The position numbers were made by a program, and so were the translations under genes. The notes under the pieces were generated by a model. It was not told the DNA's origin. It worked only from the letters and a program-made list of their open reading frames with translations, and searched no databases. Shown piece after piece: positions 48,010 to 57,900 of a DNA stretch of 64,000 nucleotides (positions are counted from its first letter, which is position 1; each line of letters opens with the position of its first letter). This DNA is from Candidatus Tisiphia endosymbiont of Sialis lutaria (GTDB taxonomy: Bacteria > Pseudomonadota > Alphaproteobacteria > Rickettsiales > Rickettsiaceae): assembly GCF_964026535.1 (NCBI RefSeq), contig NZ_OZ032153.1, positions 620,001 through 684,000 on the forward strand, given 5' to 3'.

Positions 48010-49299
48010 CTATTGTGAAAACAACCTTGGTACTATATAGCTATGTAACATTAGACCTTTATCTGTAAGATTAATATGACCTTTATCGCCTAATTCCTCA
48101 TCCCACTGGAGTAAACCTAGCTTTTTATAGTATGTTGCCTTTTGTATATCCAAAATCTCAAATAATTGTTTACTAGTTCTTTTTTGTATAAGGTCAATAT
48201 TTAGACCATTTTCAAGACGTAGTCCCATCATCAACATTTCTTCGGTTATTTCTTGCATAGAAAGTTTATTGATATGTTGAACGCCACAGCCCAAGCTCTT
48301 AACAGTTTGCAACCATTTTTCTGGCTTATGCCACATCATGATACTATAGAGATTAGATGTAAAATCACTATAGTCAATTGATGAGAAGTTGGTGACGTCG
48401 TCGCTCAATGCTCGCCTATTACTTATAGGCGTCGCTCCATCGTTCCTAGCCCCAAATTCTCCTGAATTAACTATATCGTACATATTAACTCTACTATGGG
48501 CACCTGGGCCTATACCTAGATAATTATCATATTGCCAATATGTCAAATTATGCTTACATTCATGACCTAATATAGCATAATTTGATATTTCATACCTAAG
48601 ATATCCTTGTGACTTTAAGTATAAATTAGTCCATTCATACTGATCAGCTGCTTGATCTGAGCTTGGTATAGTCAAATTCCCATCGTTAAACAATTTGTAG
48701 AATAACGTACCTTTTTCGATGACTAGTTGATATAACGAGATATGACCTGAGGCAAGTTGCATAGCATTGGTTAGTTCGTCTTGCCAACTTTTTAGAGTTT
48801 GGTTACTTCTTGCATAAATTAGGTCAAAAGATATTCTGGGAAAAATGCGACGAGCTGTCTCAATAGTTTTGATTGCTTGCCCCACATCATGTTGTCGCCC
48901 TAAACTCTTTAAGTCATTTTCCACTAAAGACTGAACGCCAATTGATACCCTATTTATTCCAGCTAATCTAAAGTCTTTAAATTTCTCGGTCTCAAATGAA
49001 GTAGGATTTGTTTCTAAAGTAATTTCTGTGTACTCATCTATTGTTGCTAGATTTGCTATTTTGCTAATGATTCCTTCAACAACAAATGGCTTCATTAAAG
49101 ATGGGGTGCCACCACCAAAAAAAATAGATTTTATATATTTATGACCTATAGTATCCTTGAAATGATTCAGTTCCAACTCATAACATTTCAGCCAATCATT
49201 ATGGTCTACTTTATCTGAAACATGAGAATTAAAGTCACAATACGGACATTTTGATAGACAGAATGGCCAGTGTATATATATCGATAATGGTTCTTTCAT
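48010..49299 (-). CDS. hemW: HemW-like radical SAM haem chaperone
   Basis: A radical-SAM protein of the HemN/HemW family with the CxxxCxxC motif CLSKCPYCDF, FGGGTPSLM, TLETNPTS and GVQSL. It is most like HemW, which hands haem to respiratory proteins, because the extra N-terminal region of true HemN is absent. ATG 49299 (MKEPLSIYIHWPF) is chosen; an open frame up to 49344 runs into a type A repeat. About residues 276-310 are an in-frame type A repeat (48369..48475); without it the length is about 394 residues, normal for HemW. Confidence 0.92.
   Translation of the reverse strand: MKEPLSIYIHWPFCLSKCPYCDFNSHVSDKVDHNDWLKCYELELNHFKDTIGHKYIKSIFFGGGTPSLMKPFVVEGIISKIANLATIDEYTEITLETNPTSFETEKFKDFRLAGINRVSIGVQSLVENDLKSLGRQHDVGQAIKTIETARRIFPRISFDLIYARSNQTLKSWQDELTNAMQLASGHISLYQLVIEKGTLFYKLFNDGNLTIPSSDQAADQYEWTNLYLKSQGYLRYEISNYAILGHECKHNLTYWQYDNYLGIGPGAHSRVNMYDIVNSGEFGARNDGATPISNRRALSDDVTNFSSIDYSDFTSNLYSIMMWHKPEKWLQTVKSLGCGVQHINKLSMQEITEEMLMMGLRLENGLNIDLIQKRTSKQLFEILDIQKATYYKKLGLLQWDEELGDKGHINLTDKGLMLHSYIVPRLFSQ
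48369..48475 (-). repeat. Palindromic element type A inside hemW
   Basis: About 107 bp, translated as IVNSGEFGARNDGATP...NFSSIDYS in the hemW frame. Confidence 0.92.
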
Positions 49300-49304
49300 G
49301 TTTA

Positions 49305-49557
49305 TATAGTCAATTGATGAGAAGTTGGGGACGTCGTCGCTCAATGCTCATAAGCGTCAGTTTAAGAAAATAAAGTAAAAAAGTCGTCATTGCGAGCCAC
49401 CGTAGGTGGCGTGGCAATCCATTTCTAATCACTTTTCTGGATTGCTTCGTCGACCCTACGGTCTCCTCGCAATGACGACTTTTTTACTTTATTTTCTTAA
49501 ACTGACGCTTATGCGTTCCATCGCTCCTAGCCCCCAATCCTCCTAAATTGACTATAG
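49305..49557. repeat. Composite repeat: type A halves around a long hairpin
   Basis: The type A 5' half starts at 49305 and the 3' half ends 49557. In the middle lies a near-perfect inverted repeat: CATAAGCGTCAGTTTAAGAA ... AAGTCGTCATTGCGAG and its reverse complement, holding a type B hairpin (about 49384..49484). It starts a few bases upstream of the hemW ATG, on the far side from the gene. Confidence 0.88.
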
Positions 49558-49617
49558 CTAACCAGATTAGCATTTATCCATAGTAAACTAACTTAATCCC
49601 GGATTAGCCATATAAAA

Positions 49618-50097
49618 TTACTTACCTCGTGACCCACATACTCCTGTACCACAACTAATCCCAACGATATGTACATTGTTAGGATTAATAATATTTATAT
49701 CCACCTTATCATTATTATTACCACATAGAGCAAGATCAATACTACTACAGTTTTTAGCTACTATATGACCTTTGGTATCTTCACTTACATCACATCCCTT
49801 AATCTCTGGTCTAATGCTGCCGGGTGCATAATCAATGTGAAATGTAGGAGAAATCGGTTTGCCATTCTCATCCACAAAGCTGGCACAACTCCGTTCACTA
49901 CCACCCATTCTTTGATTGGGTAAATCAAAATGACACTTTGCATAGGGTGCAAAATTCCAACTATTCTCAGTAATTTGTGGACATTGGTCTGAACCTAATT
50001 TATTAGTCACGTCCTCTTTTTTCTGATCGGCATAACTGCTAAAAGATAACATCACACCAACAACGAACACCACATGGGATAAAGACCATATTTTCAT
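49618..50097 (-). CDS. Secreted cysteine-rich protein of unknown function
   Basis: A 159-residue protein with a signal peptide (KIWSLSHVVFVVGVMLSFSSYADQ, probable cleavage after SYA) and eight cysteines in the mature part (SDQC, AKC, RSC, KGC, KNC, LALC, ISC, GVC), suggesting up to four disulfides. No lipobox and no other membrane helix. I do not recognise the family. A stretch SSIDLALCGNNNDKV resembles a small beta-rich domain. Preceded by GGAGATAT about 5-8 bases before ATG. Confidence 0.6.
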   Translation of the reverse strand: MKIWSLSHVVFVVGVMLSFSSYADQKKEDVTNKLGSDQCPQITENSWNFAPYAKCHFDLPNQRMGGSERSCASFVDENGKPISPTFHIDYAPGSIRPEIKGCDVSEDTKGHIVAKNCSSIDLALCGNNNDKVDINIINPNNVHIVGISCGTGVCGSRGK

Positions 50098-50521
50098 ACT
50101 TATATCTCCTTAAATTAACAATAACTATCGACTTTGCGACGATCACTAATTAATTGATCCAATCGTCCATTATTATCTTAGCATAAAAATTTATTGTTGT
50201 CAATGATATTTACAACAATAACTGCATAAAATATTGAAAAACTACCATTTTATTTAAAATTTCCTTTGTCATTGCAAGACCACGCAAGTAGGTCGTGGCA
50301 ATCCATTTTTGGTTACTTTTATGGATTGCTTCGTCGGCTAACGCCTTCTCGCAATGACGCATATGCACGTAGGCGGGAATCTTTAGATCCCTGCTTTCGC
50401 AGGGATGACAATTAAGACAAGCAGAGATGACACTAAGTCGAGCAGATATGACAGAAAAATGAGTTGCTTCGTCGACCTTACGGTCTCCTTGCAATGACGA
50501 CTGATATATCTAAATAGACTT
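50098..50521. repeat. 424-bp repeat gap: type B hairpin and type D palindrome
   Basis: A type B hairpin at about 50268..50359 (TGTCATTGCAAGACC ... TCTCGCAATGACG), a type D palindrome at about 50369..50410 (GTAGGCGGGAATCT ... TTTCGCAGGGATGACA) and a decayed type B right arm at about 50460..50500. No gene; the open frame across the region is repeat. Confidence 0.8.
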
Positions 50522-51403
50522 TTAAACAGGTTTTGGCATTTGCTGAAGTATAAAGTTTTTTACTTTCTCAAAAGCGGTGTTTTCAATCTGTCTAATTCTT
50601 TCCTTAGAAATTTTATATTCTATACTAAGAATATCGAGGGTTTTTGGGGAATCTGTTAATTTACGCTCAGTGAGAATATGTAATTCACGATCATTTAAGA
50701 TCTTCATCGCTTGGGTTAACAAGTTATGCTTATTAGCAGAATCTTCTTGGCTAATCAATCTTAGCTCTTGACTTGGGCGAGTTTCTGGTAAAAATTCAAT
50801 TAATTCGCTACTACTATTATCATCACCATTTACTAAATTGTTCAATGATAAGTCCGGACCAGATAATCTAGCATTCATTTCACTAACTTCATTGGTAGTC
50901 ACTCCAAGTTCTTGAGCAATTTGAACAAAATCTTGATCTGTGACAGCCCTTGAATATAGGTTGGCAATTTTATGCTTAATTTTACCAAGGCTAAAGAATA
51001 ATTTTTTTTGTGCTGCTGTAGTACCCATTTTAACCAAAGACCAAGATCTCAAGACATATTCATGGATTGAAGCTTTAATCCACCACAAAGCATAAGTAGA
51101 CAAACGAAAACCTAAATCAGGATTATATTTCTTTACTGCTTGCATAAGACCTAAATTCCCTTCTGATACAAGCTCATTTAGAGGTAGTCCATAATTTCTA
51201 TATCTAATGGCAATTTTTGCTACTAATTTCAAGTGGCTAGTTACTAACTTATGTGCAGCTTCTAGATCATTTTGTTCAAGATAGGCTTTAGCAAGTAAAA
51301 ATTCCTCCTCTTGTGACAGTGATGGAACTTTATTAATTTTTTGCAAATATTGATAAAATCCTGATTCTGCAGAAATTACTGGCACACTGATTTTGTTAGT
51401 CAT
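50522..51403 (-). CDS. rpoH: Heat-shock sigma factor RpoH (sigma-32)
   Basis: A 293-residue sigma-70 family factor. Region 2 is HKLVTSHLKLVAKIAIRYRNYGLPLNELVSEGNLGLMQAV...FRLSTYALWWIKASI; the RpoH box is in AQKKLFFSLGKIK; region 4 ends LSIEYKISKERIRQIENTAFEKV. It directs RNA polymerase to heat-shock promoters. Single gene, divergent from ctaG. Confidence 0.95.
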   Translation of the reverse strand: MTNKISVPVISAESGFYQYLQKINKVPSLSQEEEFLLAKAYLEQNDLEAAHKLVTSHLKLVAKIAIRYRNYGLPLNELVSEGNLGLMQAVKKYNPDLGFRLSTYALWWIKASIHEYVLRSWSLVKMGTTAAQKKLFFSLGKIKHKIANLYSRAVTDQDFVQIAQELGVTTNEVSEMNARLSGPDLSLNNLVNGDDNSSSELIEFLPETRPSQELRLISQEDSANKHNLLTQAMKILNDRELHILTERKLTDSPKTLDILSIEYKISKERIRQIENTAFEKVKNFILQQMPKPV

Positions 51404-51534
51404 ATAATACCTTAAAATAGGTTGTTTTATTAAAACGAGTATATAATATCATAAGTTTAAGATATTTTAAATAGACTTTTCGTAAAAAGTTAAAATTTGA
51501 TTTTTTACAATAGAGCTAATCCAAATAGAGAGAA

Positions 51535-52107
51535 ATGTTTACAGATTCTAATAGACGTTCCAATAGGAAGTTTGCCTTAGCCTTAGTTAGCTTAGCATTT
51601 AGTATGGTTTTTTTAAGCTTTGCATCGATACCAATTTATAATTTATTTTGTAAAGTCACTGGTTATGGTGGCACCACCGTAAAACAGGAATTTAATATAT
51701 ATTCCCCTAAAAAGGGAACTAGAGTGATAACTATAGAATTTGACTCTAATGTTGATAGTAATTTACCTTGGCGATTTATTCCTAAACAAAGAAGGGCTAC
51801 AGTTATTCCAGGACAAAATACACTAATTTTTTACGAGTCTGAAAATCTAAGCAACGATGATATAATAGGAACTTCCGTTTATAATGTTACACCCAATAAA
51901 GCCGGTAAATATTTTGTTAAAATACATTGTTTTTGTTTTGAAGAACAGTTATTAAAAGCAAAAGAGAAAATGTTAATGCCCGTAACATTTTTTATAGACT
52001 CTGATTTTGAGGAAGATAAAGAAATGAATGATGTTGAGACAATAACTCTATCTTATAGCTTCTATAAAGTCAGGGTTGTTGAAAAAGATCCAATGAAATT
52101 CAAATAA
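51535..52107 (+). CDS. ctaG: Cytochrome c oxidase assembly protein CtaG (Cox11)
   Basis: A 190-residue protein with one N-terminal membrane helix (about residues 13-35), [14 protein letters not shown] near the membrane and the copper-binding CFCFEEQ motif ([11 protein letters not shown]). It delivers copper to subunit I of cytochrome oxidase. The divergent rpoH starts 131 bases upstream. Confidence 0.94.
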   Translation: MFTDSNRRSNRKFALALVSLAFSMVFLSFASIPIYNLFCKVTGYGGTTVKQEFNIYSPKKGTRVITIEFDSNVDSNLPWRFIPKQRRATVIPGQNTLIFYESENLSNDDIIGTSVYNVTPNKAGKYFVKIHCFCFEEQLLKAKEKMLMPVTFFIDSDFEEDKEMNDVETITLSYSFYKVRVVEKDPMKFK

Positions 52108-52183
52108 TAATTTAAAAAAGTGAAAATTTAGTATATATTTCTACTTTCAATAGATAATTTTAATAAAAAAAGTTAATTATTTT

Positions 52184-52975
52184 ATGACTATAACCATTCA
52201 TACAGCCGAAGACTTTAAGAAAATGCATATTGCAGGTAAACTTGCTGCGGAAACCTTAGATTTCATTACTAATTATGTAAAACCAGGGGTAAGTACCATT
52301 TATTTAAATGATCTTTGCCATGACTTTATTGTATCCAATAATGCAATCCCTGCACCTTTAAACTATAATGGCTTCCCAAAATCAATTTGCACTTCTGTTA
52401 ACCATGTAGTATGCCATGGTATCCCAAATGATAAACTCCTTAAGAATGGTGATATCATAAACATTGACGTTACCGTAATTGTTGATGGATGGTACGGTGA
52501 CACTAGTAGAATGTTTTACGTTGGTGATGTAGGAATTAAAGCAAAACGCTTAGTGCAAGTTACTTATGATGCTATGATGATAGGAATTGAACTAGTGAAG
52601 CCAGGAGTACATTTAGGAACTATCGGAAATGCTATACAAACTTATGTTGAGAAGCATAATTATTCAGTTGTTAGAAATTATACTGGTCACGGGATAGGGC
52701 GTATATTCCATACAAAACCGGATGTTCTACATTACGGGAAAGTTGGCACTGGCTTGGTATTAGAAGAAGGTATGTTTTTTACTATTGAACCAATGGTAAA
52801 TGCTGGACATCACTCTACCCATCTAAGTAAATTAGACGATTGGACAGTTACCACAAGTGATAAATCATTATCAGCACAATTTGAGCATAGTTTGGGGGTA
52901 ACCAAAGATGGTTTTGACATTTTTACTTTGTCACCAAAACACTTGACATATCCACCTTATAAAATAGATTTATAA
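52184..52975 (+). CDS. map: Methionine aminopeptidase type I
   Basis: A 263-residue enzyme that removes the initiator methionine. Metal ligands and active-site histidine are visible: HGIPND, NIDVTVIVDGWYGDTSRMF (two Asp), TGHGIGR (His), FTIEPMV (Glu) and FEHSLGV (Glu). The next gene starts 9 bases after the stop. Confidence 0.95.
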   Translation: MTITIHTAEDFKKMHIAGKLAAETLDFITNYVKPGVSTIYLNDLCHDFIVSNNAIPAPLNYNGFPKSICTSVNHVVCHGIPNDKLLKNGDIINIDVTVIVDGWYGDTSRMFYVGDVGIKAKRLVQVTYDAMMIGIELVKPGVHLGTIGNAIQTYVEKHNYSVVRNYTGHGIGRIFHTKPDVLHYGKVGTGLVLEEGMFFTIEPMVNAGHHSTHLSKLDDWTVTTSDKSLSAQFEHSLGVTKDGFDIFTLSPKHLTYPPYKIDL

Positions 52976-52984
52976 TAGAACAAT

Positions 52985-53664
52985 ATGAAAGATGATACTC
53001 CTCATTATATTGGACATAGACAACGTCTAAGGCAACGTATTGTTATGTCTGCAGAGAATCTTGCGGATTATGAATTACTTGAAATGATATTATTTCTGTA
53101 ATACCTAGAAAAGATGTAAAACCATTAGCGAAGGAATTACTAACGCGATTTGGTAGTCTGGCTGATTTAATAAATACAGATAAAGAAAAACTACTTAATA
53201 TTAAGGGGACTAATGATAATTTATACATAAATTTTGTTACTATGCGTGAATTAACTAATAGAATGCTAAAACAAAAAGTAATAAATCAAAATGTCATTAG
53301 CTCTTGGAGCATTCTAATAGATTATCTGAAAGCAACTATGGGTAATATGAAGACAGAACAGTTTCGTATCTTATTTCTAAATAAAAAGAATGTCCTGATT
53401 GCTGATGAAGTTTTAAGCCAAGGAACCATAGATCAGGCAACAATATATCCAAGAGAAATAATTAAAAGAGCTTTATTTAATGAAGCTGGTGCAATTATAT
53501 TAGTACATAACCATCCAAGTGGTGTGAGCAAACCTTCAAATACTGATATAAAACTAACACACAAAATAGTAGAAACTTGTGCTAATGTGAATATATCTGT
53601 TCATGACCACGTGATTATCGCAGCTAATGAATATTTCAGTTTTAAATCTAATATGTTGTTATGA
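52985..53664 (+). pseudogene. radC: RadC family (JAMM-domain) protein, frameshifted
   Basis: ATG 52985 starts MKDDTPHYIGHRQRLRQRI ... ADYELLEMILF and then meets TAA at about 53099. One base over, the sequence continues VIPRKDVKPLAKELLTRFGS, on to the metal-binding JAMM motif (VHNHPSG...SVHDHVIIAANEYFSF) and the stop at 53664. So a single frameshift near 53095..53100 breaks an otherwise full RadC of about 225 residues. A shorter protein could start at the ATG 53242 and would keep the JAMM domain. Function of RadC is not settled. It overlaps wecA by 4 bases. Confidence 0.85.
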
Positions 53665-54680
53665 GTGATTTTATTAATTATAGTTTTTTATTTTTGTTAT
53701 CTTTTATAGCAACAAGCTTTTTTACTTGGCTATTGATTTTCAATCTTCCCTCTTTTGGAATGGTGGATATACCGGATCCACGTAGAGTACATAATAGAAT
53801 TACACCAAGAGGAGGTGGGATTGCTATAGTAATAGTGGTAATAGTTGGTCTTATCTCTTACGAATATTTTACAACAAAAGCACTAATAAATTCGATTAAA
53901 ATTTTACCTTTATTGCTGATCATTTCTACAATTTCATTTTTAGATGATCTTATCTCCGTTCCCGTATTTATAAGACTAATTATTCATATAATTTGTTCTA
54001 CAATAAGCATTGTATTCTTTTTATCTCCGGCATTATTATTTCATCATGAATTACCATTATATATTGATTTTGTACTATCTATAATATATTTGACTACCTT
54101 TTTAAATATCTACAATTTTCTTGATGGGATAGATGGTATTAGTGGTGCCGAATCTATTCATTTATCTATCACTATATTGATACTTTGTTATTTAAAGTAT
54201 GATACAATAATAAATACAAATTTTATAATTATACTTAACATCATTATATTGGGATGTTCGATAGGTTTCTTGATATTTAACTGGCATCCTGCTAAAATCT
54301 TTATAGGGGACGTAGGTAGTATAAGTTTAGGATTCTTACTAGGTTTATGTTTGTTACTTATTTCAGCTTCTAGTATTGATTTGTTTATTGCTTCATCTAT
54401 TGCTAGTTTATATTACATGACAGATGGAGGACTAACTATATTAATTAGGCTACTTAATAAGGAGAAGATTTGGCAACCTCATTTAAAGCATTTTTTTCAA
54501 AAAGCAGTGAAAAATGGTAAAAGTCATAGGGAAGTAGTGTGTAAAATTATAATATGCAATATATTGCTGATGGTATTATCCATCACTTCTCTGCATTTTC
54601 CTTTAGTATCAACTATTTTTGCTGTATTAGTAGTAATGGTTACAATCATTAATTTTGCCCATGAAACCACTCAGCCATGA
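53661..54680 (+). CDS. wecA: WecA-like polyprenyl-phosphate sugar-1-phosphate transferase
   Basis: A 339-residue membrane enzyme of the WecA/MraY (glycosyltransferase family 4) superfamily with about 10-11 helices. Motifs: DIPDPRRVHNRITPRGGGIA, ISFLDDLISVP (DD), NIYNFLDGIDGISGAE (NxxNxxDGxDG) and FNWHPAKIFIGDVGS. It moves a sugar-1-phosphate to undecaprenyl phosphate to start O-antigen or similar glycan. Fits with the Wzm/Wzt exporter 3.5 kb downstream. Confidence 0.88.
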   Translation: MSDFINYSFLFLLSFIATSFFTWLLIFNLPSFGMVDIPDPRRVHNRITPRGGGIAIVIVVIVGLISYEYFTTKALINSIKILPLLLIISTISFLDDLISVPVFIRLIIHIICSTISIVFFLSPALLFHHELPLYIDFVLSIIYLTTFLNIYNFLDGIDGISGAESIHLSITILILCYLKYDTIINTNFIIILNIIILGCSIGFLIFNWHPAKIFIGDVGSISLGFLLGLCLLLISASSIDLFIASSIASLYYMTDGGLTILIRLLNKEKIWQPHLKHFFQKAVKNGKSHREVVCKIIICNILLMVLSITSLHFPLVSTIFAVLVVMVTIINFAHETTQP

Positions 54681-54981
54681 CATCAACATAATTATTAGAC
54701 GAATCTTTGGCAAACAGCACCCATTGCTTGCAGAAATTATGATTAATTGGAGTAAGATTGTTGGATCAAAATTTAGTAGCAAAACTATTCCTCTAAAAAT
54801 AGTTAAAGCTAAAGAGAAAGGACAGTTAATAAATATTTTACACGTACAAGCAGAAAATTCAAGCATCGCCTTAGAAATATCATACTATCAACAGATAATC
54901 ATTGAACGTATTTCAGTTTATCTAGGTTTTAAAGCTATACATAGCATAAAAACTACAATATATATACCGTTGAGGAATTAA
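54661..54981 (+). CDS. DciA-like (DUF721) protein
   Basis: About 106 residues from ATG 54661 (MKPLSHDINIIIRRIFGKQHP); an ATG two codons earlier is possible. Pattern LAEIMINWSKIVGSKFSSKTIPLKI...LINILHVQAENSSIALEISYYQQIIIERI is typical of DUF721, whose better-known members (DciA) load replicative helicase DnaB where DnaC is lacking. It overlaps the end of wecA by 20 bases and its stop meets the stop of the convergent next gene. Confidence 0.8.
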   Translation: MKPLSHDINIIIRRIFGKQHPLLAEIMINWSKIVGSKFSSKTIPLKIVKAKEKGQLINILHVQAENSSIALEISYYQQIIIERISVYLGFKAIHSIKTTIYIPLRN

Positions 54982-57900
54982 TCATAGTTTTTCCTGCAGA
55001 GAATTTTGTTCTAAACGACTCTTAAGCCCTATGAAATCGACTATTTTTGCATCTTGCTCCTGGCAGGCACAAGTAAAAATATATCTATTTTTGTCTGTAA
55101 TTTTTTGAATACATTGCCCACAAATGCCTTTCATCATACACTGCATAGGAGAATTAATGCTTACTATTAGTTGGGGTTTTTTACCAAAAAAATCATCTTT
55201 TTTATCTCTTATAGCTTGCATCATTTCTGAAACACCGGCGGCTATTATCCTATCTATAGCCAAATTCTCCCAGAGAGAACAATACCCCATTATAGCATAC
55301 AGCAAATTACCCTTAACACTAATATCTTTCGACCGATTTTTTGATAAAATCCCCTCTTCACAACACCAAACTACTATATCAGCTGATTCTTCAATTTTTT
55401 CTTGATAAAATCTATCTTGTAAATTTTTATAACCAGCAAAATATATAATTTTACAATTATTATTTTTAAGAGCCTTGGCTATTGAGCATAAAACAGCATT
55501 TCCAACCCCTCCTCCAATAAGAACTATATTACTATCTTTCAATATCTCAGTTGGCTTACCATTAGGTCCCATTAGTACTACCTGCTCATTTTTCGATAAA
55601 TATCTACATAAATTACTTGATTTACCACTTTGCCAAACTATCAAATGAATTAACCCATTTTTTGAATCAACATAAGCTCCAGCAATAGCCAAAGGTTCAA
55701 TAATTTTTGCAATATCACTAGAATAATTTTGCAAACGGAAAAATTGCCCTGGTTGAAAATTCTTAGCAGCAAGAGGAGAATGTATTACAAGCTCTACTAT
55801 CTTATCAGATAGAATATTAACCTCTTCAATACGACTCGTTAATAGATAATCTAGTTTAGCAAAGAAATCTATATAACTACCAGGAAAAATTGGACTATTT
55901 TTGGTAAGTTTTTCTCCTATATTTTTATATCCCTCTTTACTACTTGCTATGGCTTTAACCACACTTCCAGAGTATAAAGGATTACAATCACCAAAATATG
56001 TTACATTATAGTCAATTGATGAGAAATTGGGGACGTTGTTACTCGTCGCTCGCCTATTAGTTATAGGCGTCGCTCCATCGCTCCTAGCCCCAAATTCTCC
56101 TGAATTGACTATATCTTCTAAATGATTATTTACTACCTCTTTATCGATACCTATTGCCATCAGTACAGTTCGTGCCTTAAATTTTTTTCTTACACCTAAA
56201 TTATCAAACTCTATCGATTGGGTATAGTTGTACTGATCAACATCAATACCTAAAGGTATCATATCCTCAACAAATTTTACACCATCCCCTATAGCATACA
56301 TCACTTCCTCAGGGTTTAACTTATAGGCAGGAGAATCTTTTAATTTACCCCTATAACAAATTGTTACTCCGCCTAATTCGTCTAGGATTTGCTTGATAGA
56401 TTGTCTAGTTTGTGCTTTCTTAAATAATTTTGCATGCAAAATAAATTCTTCAGCTATTAATCTATCCTCATTTGTCCAATGTTGCTCTGTGTGCTTTTTA
56501 CCATTCTTTACAACTGATAACTGATAGTTCTTTAGAAACTTTTCTACTTGTAATTTATAATAATTTAAGCTTTCAGTTGCTGCATCAATAGCGGTCAATC
56601 CACCACCAATAATGATAATAGGCATCCTGATAAGTAAATTAGTGATAGATTGCTCTAAAAAAGCTCCTCCTGATTGCAAGGTCATTAGAAAGTCGGAAGC
56701 TGTTCTAACACCTTTTGCAAGAAAATTTCTCATCTCAACGATTTTGGGTTTAGCAGCCCCAGTACACAAAGCAACATGATCAAATCCCAAATGGTATACC
56801 TGCTCCATAGTTATATTGCTATCCAGGCTTACACTACCAAAAATCTTAAACCGACTATTTCTTTGTAACATCAGACGTAATATCGTCAAATTATTTTTAT
56901 CCCATCTTGGAGTAATACCATATTCAGCTACTCCGCCAAAGCCTCCTGGTATTCTCTCTGATAAGTTTTTTTTATAATCAGACCAATATTTAATAGGTTG
57001 GTTAACATCAAAAGGCAATGGGGTGATTTTTAAACCATCTATGGCTACTACATCATGCCCATCCCGTAATAAATAATGACTTAAACTAAAGCCAGCTGGT
57101 CCTTGACCAACTACTAAAACCTTATAATTAGTTGGAAGATTTGGTAAAGGAGCAAAAATGTTAAGCGGATTCCAATTGGTAAGTAATAAATATATTTCTA
57201 CCCCATAAGGCAGAAGCAGAGTAGTCCCTAAGATATTAGATTCAACAAGAGGAATATCCACAGCTTGTTGCTTTTGATAGATGCAAGCATTGGAACAATC
57301 ATTACAAATTCTGTGACCAGTAGCAGCTACCATTGGATTATCAATGATAATAATAGCAAGGGCAGCTAGATTAAATCCCTTTGATTTTACATAATTCATC
57401 TCAGAGATTTTTTGCTTCAGCGGACATCCTGACTTTGACAGCATACTCTTCTGATTTGAGTATATTGCTGATAATAACCCTTTAGAACATGAATCTTTTT
57501 CTTGTTTATGACAATAGATACAATAATGAGTATTATTTAAAACCACATCTAGATTGGACGTAGAATCTAAATAATCAAATCCTATTCTTGCATTGTTTCT
57601 ATACTTAGCGACTTTTTCATGGTCTATTAGATTATCTTTATCTATTTTTTGGGGTAGAGAAAATAATTGGCTTTCAACATTATTGTAAACCATAAAAGCC
57701 GCATATTTTGCTGCTATATCTAACTCAAAAGCATATTTTTCAGCATCTAATTGCCATTCCATTACTTGACGAGCAAACTTATTTGTAAAATCACTTTTGT
57801 CATTCTCATACACTCCTTTGTCATTCCCGCGTAGGCGGGAATCTATATCCCTGCTTTCGCAGGGATGACATATACTACATGGATAACATTCTATTCCCAG

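Noticed and set aside
48010-49299. Oxygen-independent coproporphyrinogen III oxidase (HemN)
   Set aside because: The CxxxCxxC motif is at the very N-terminus with no HemN-specific N-terminal extension, as in HemW.
50210-50494. 94-codon open frame on the minus strand
   Set aside because: Made of type B and type D repeats; the peptide (CHPCESRDL, RGLAMT) is repeat translation.
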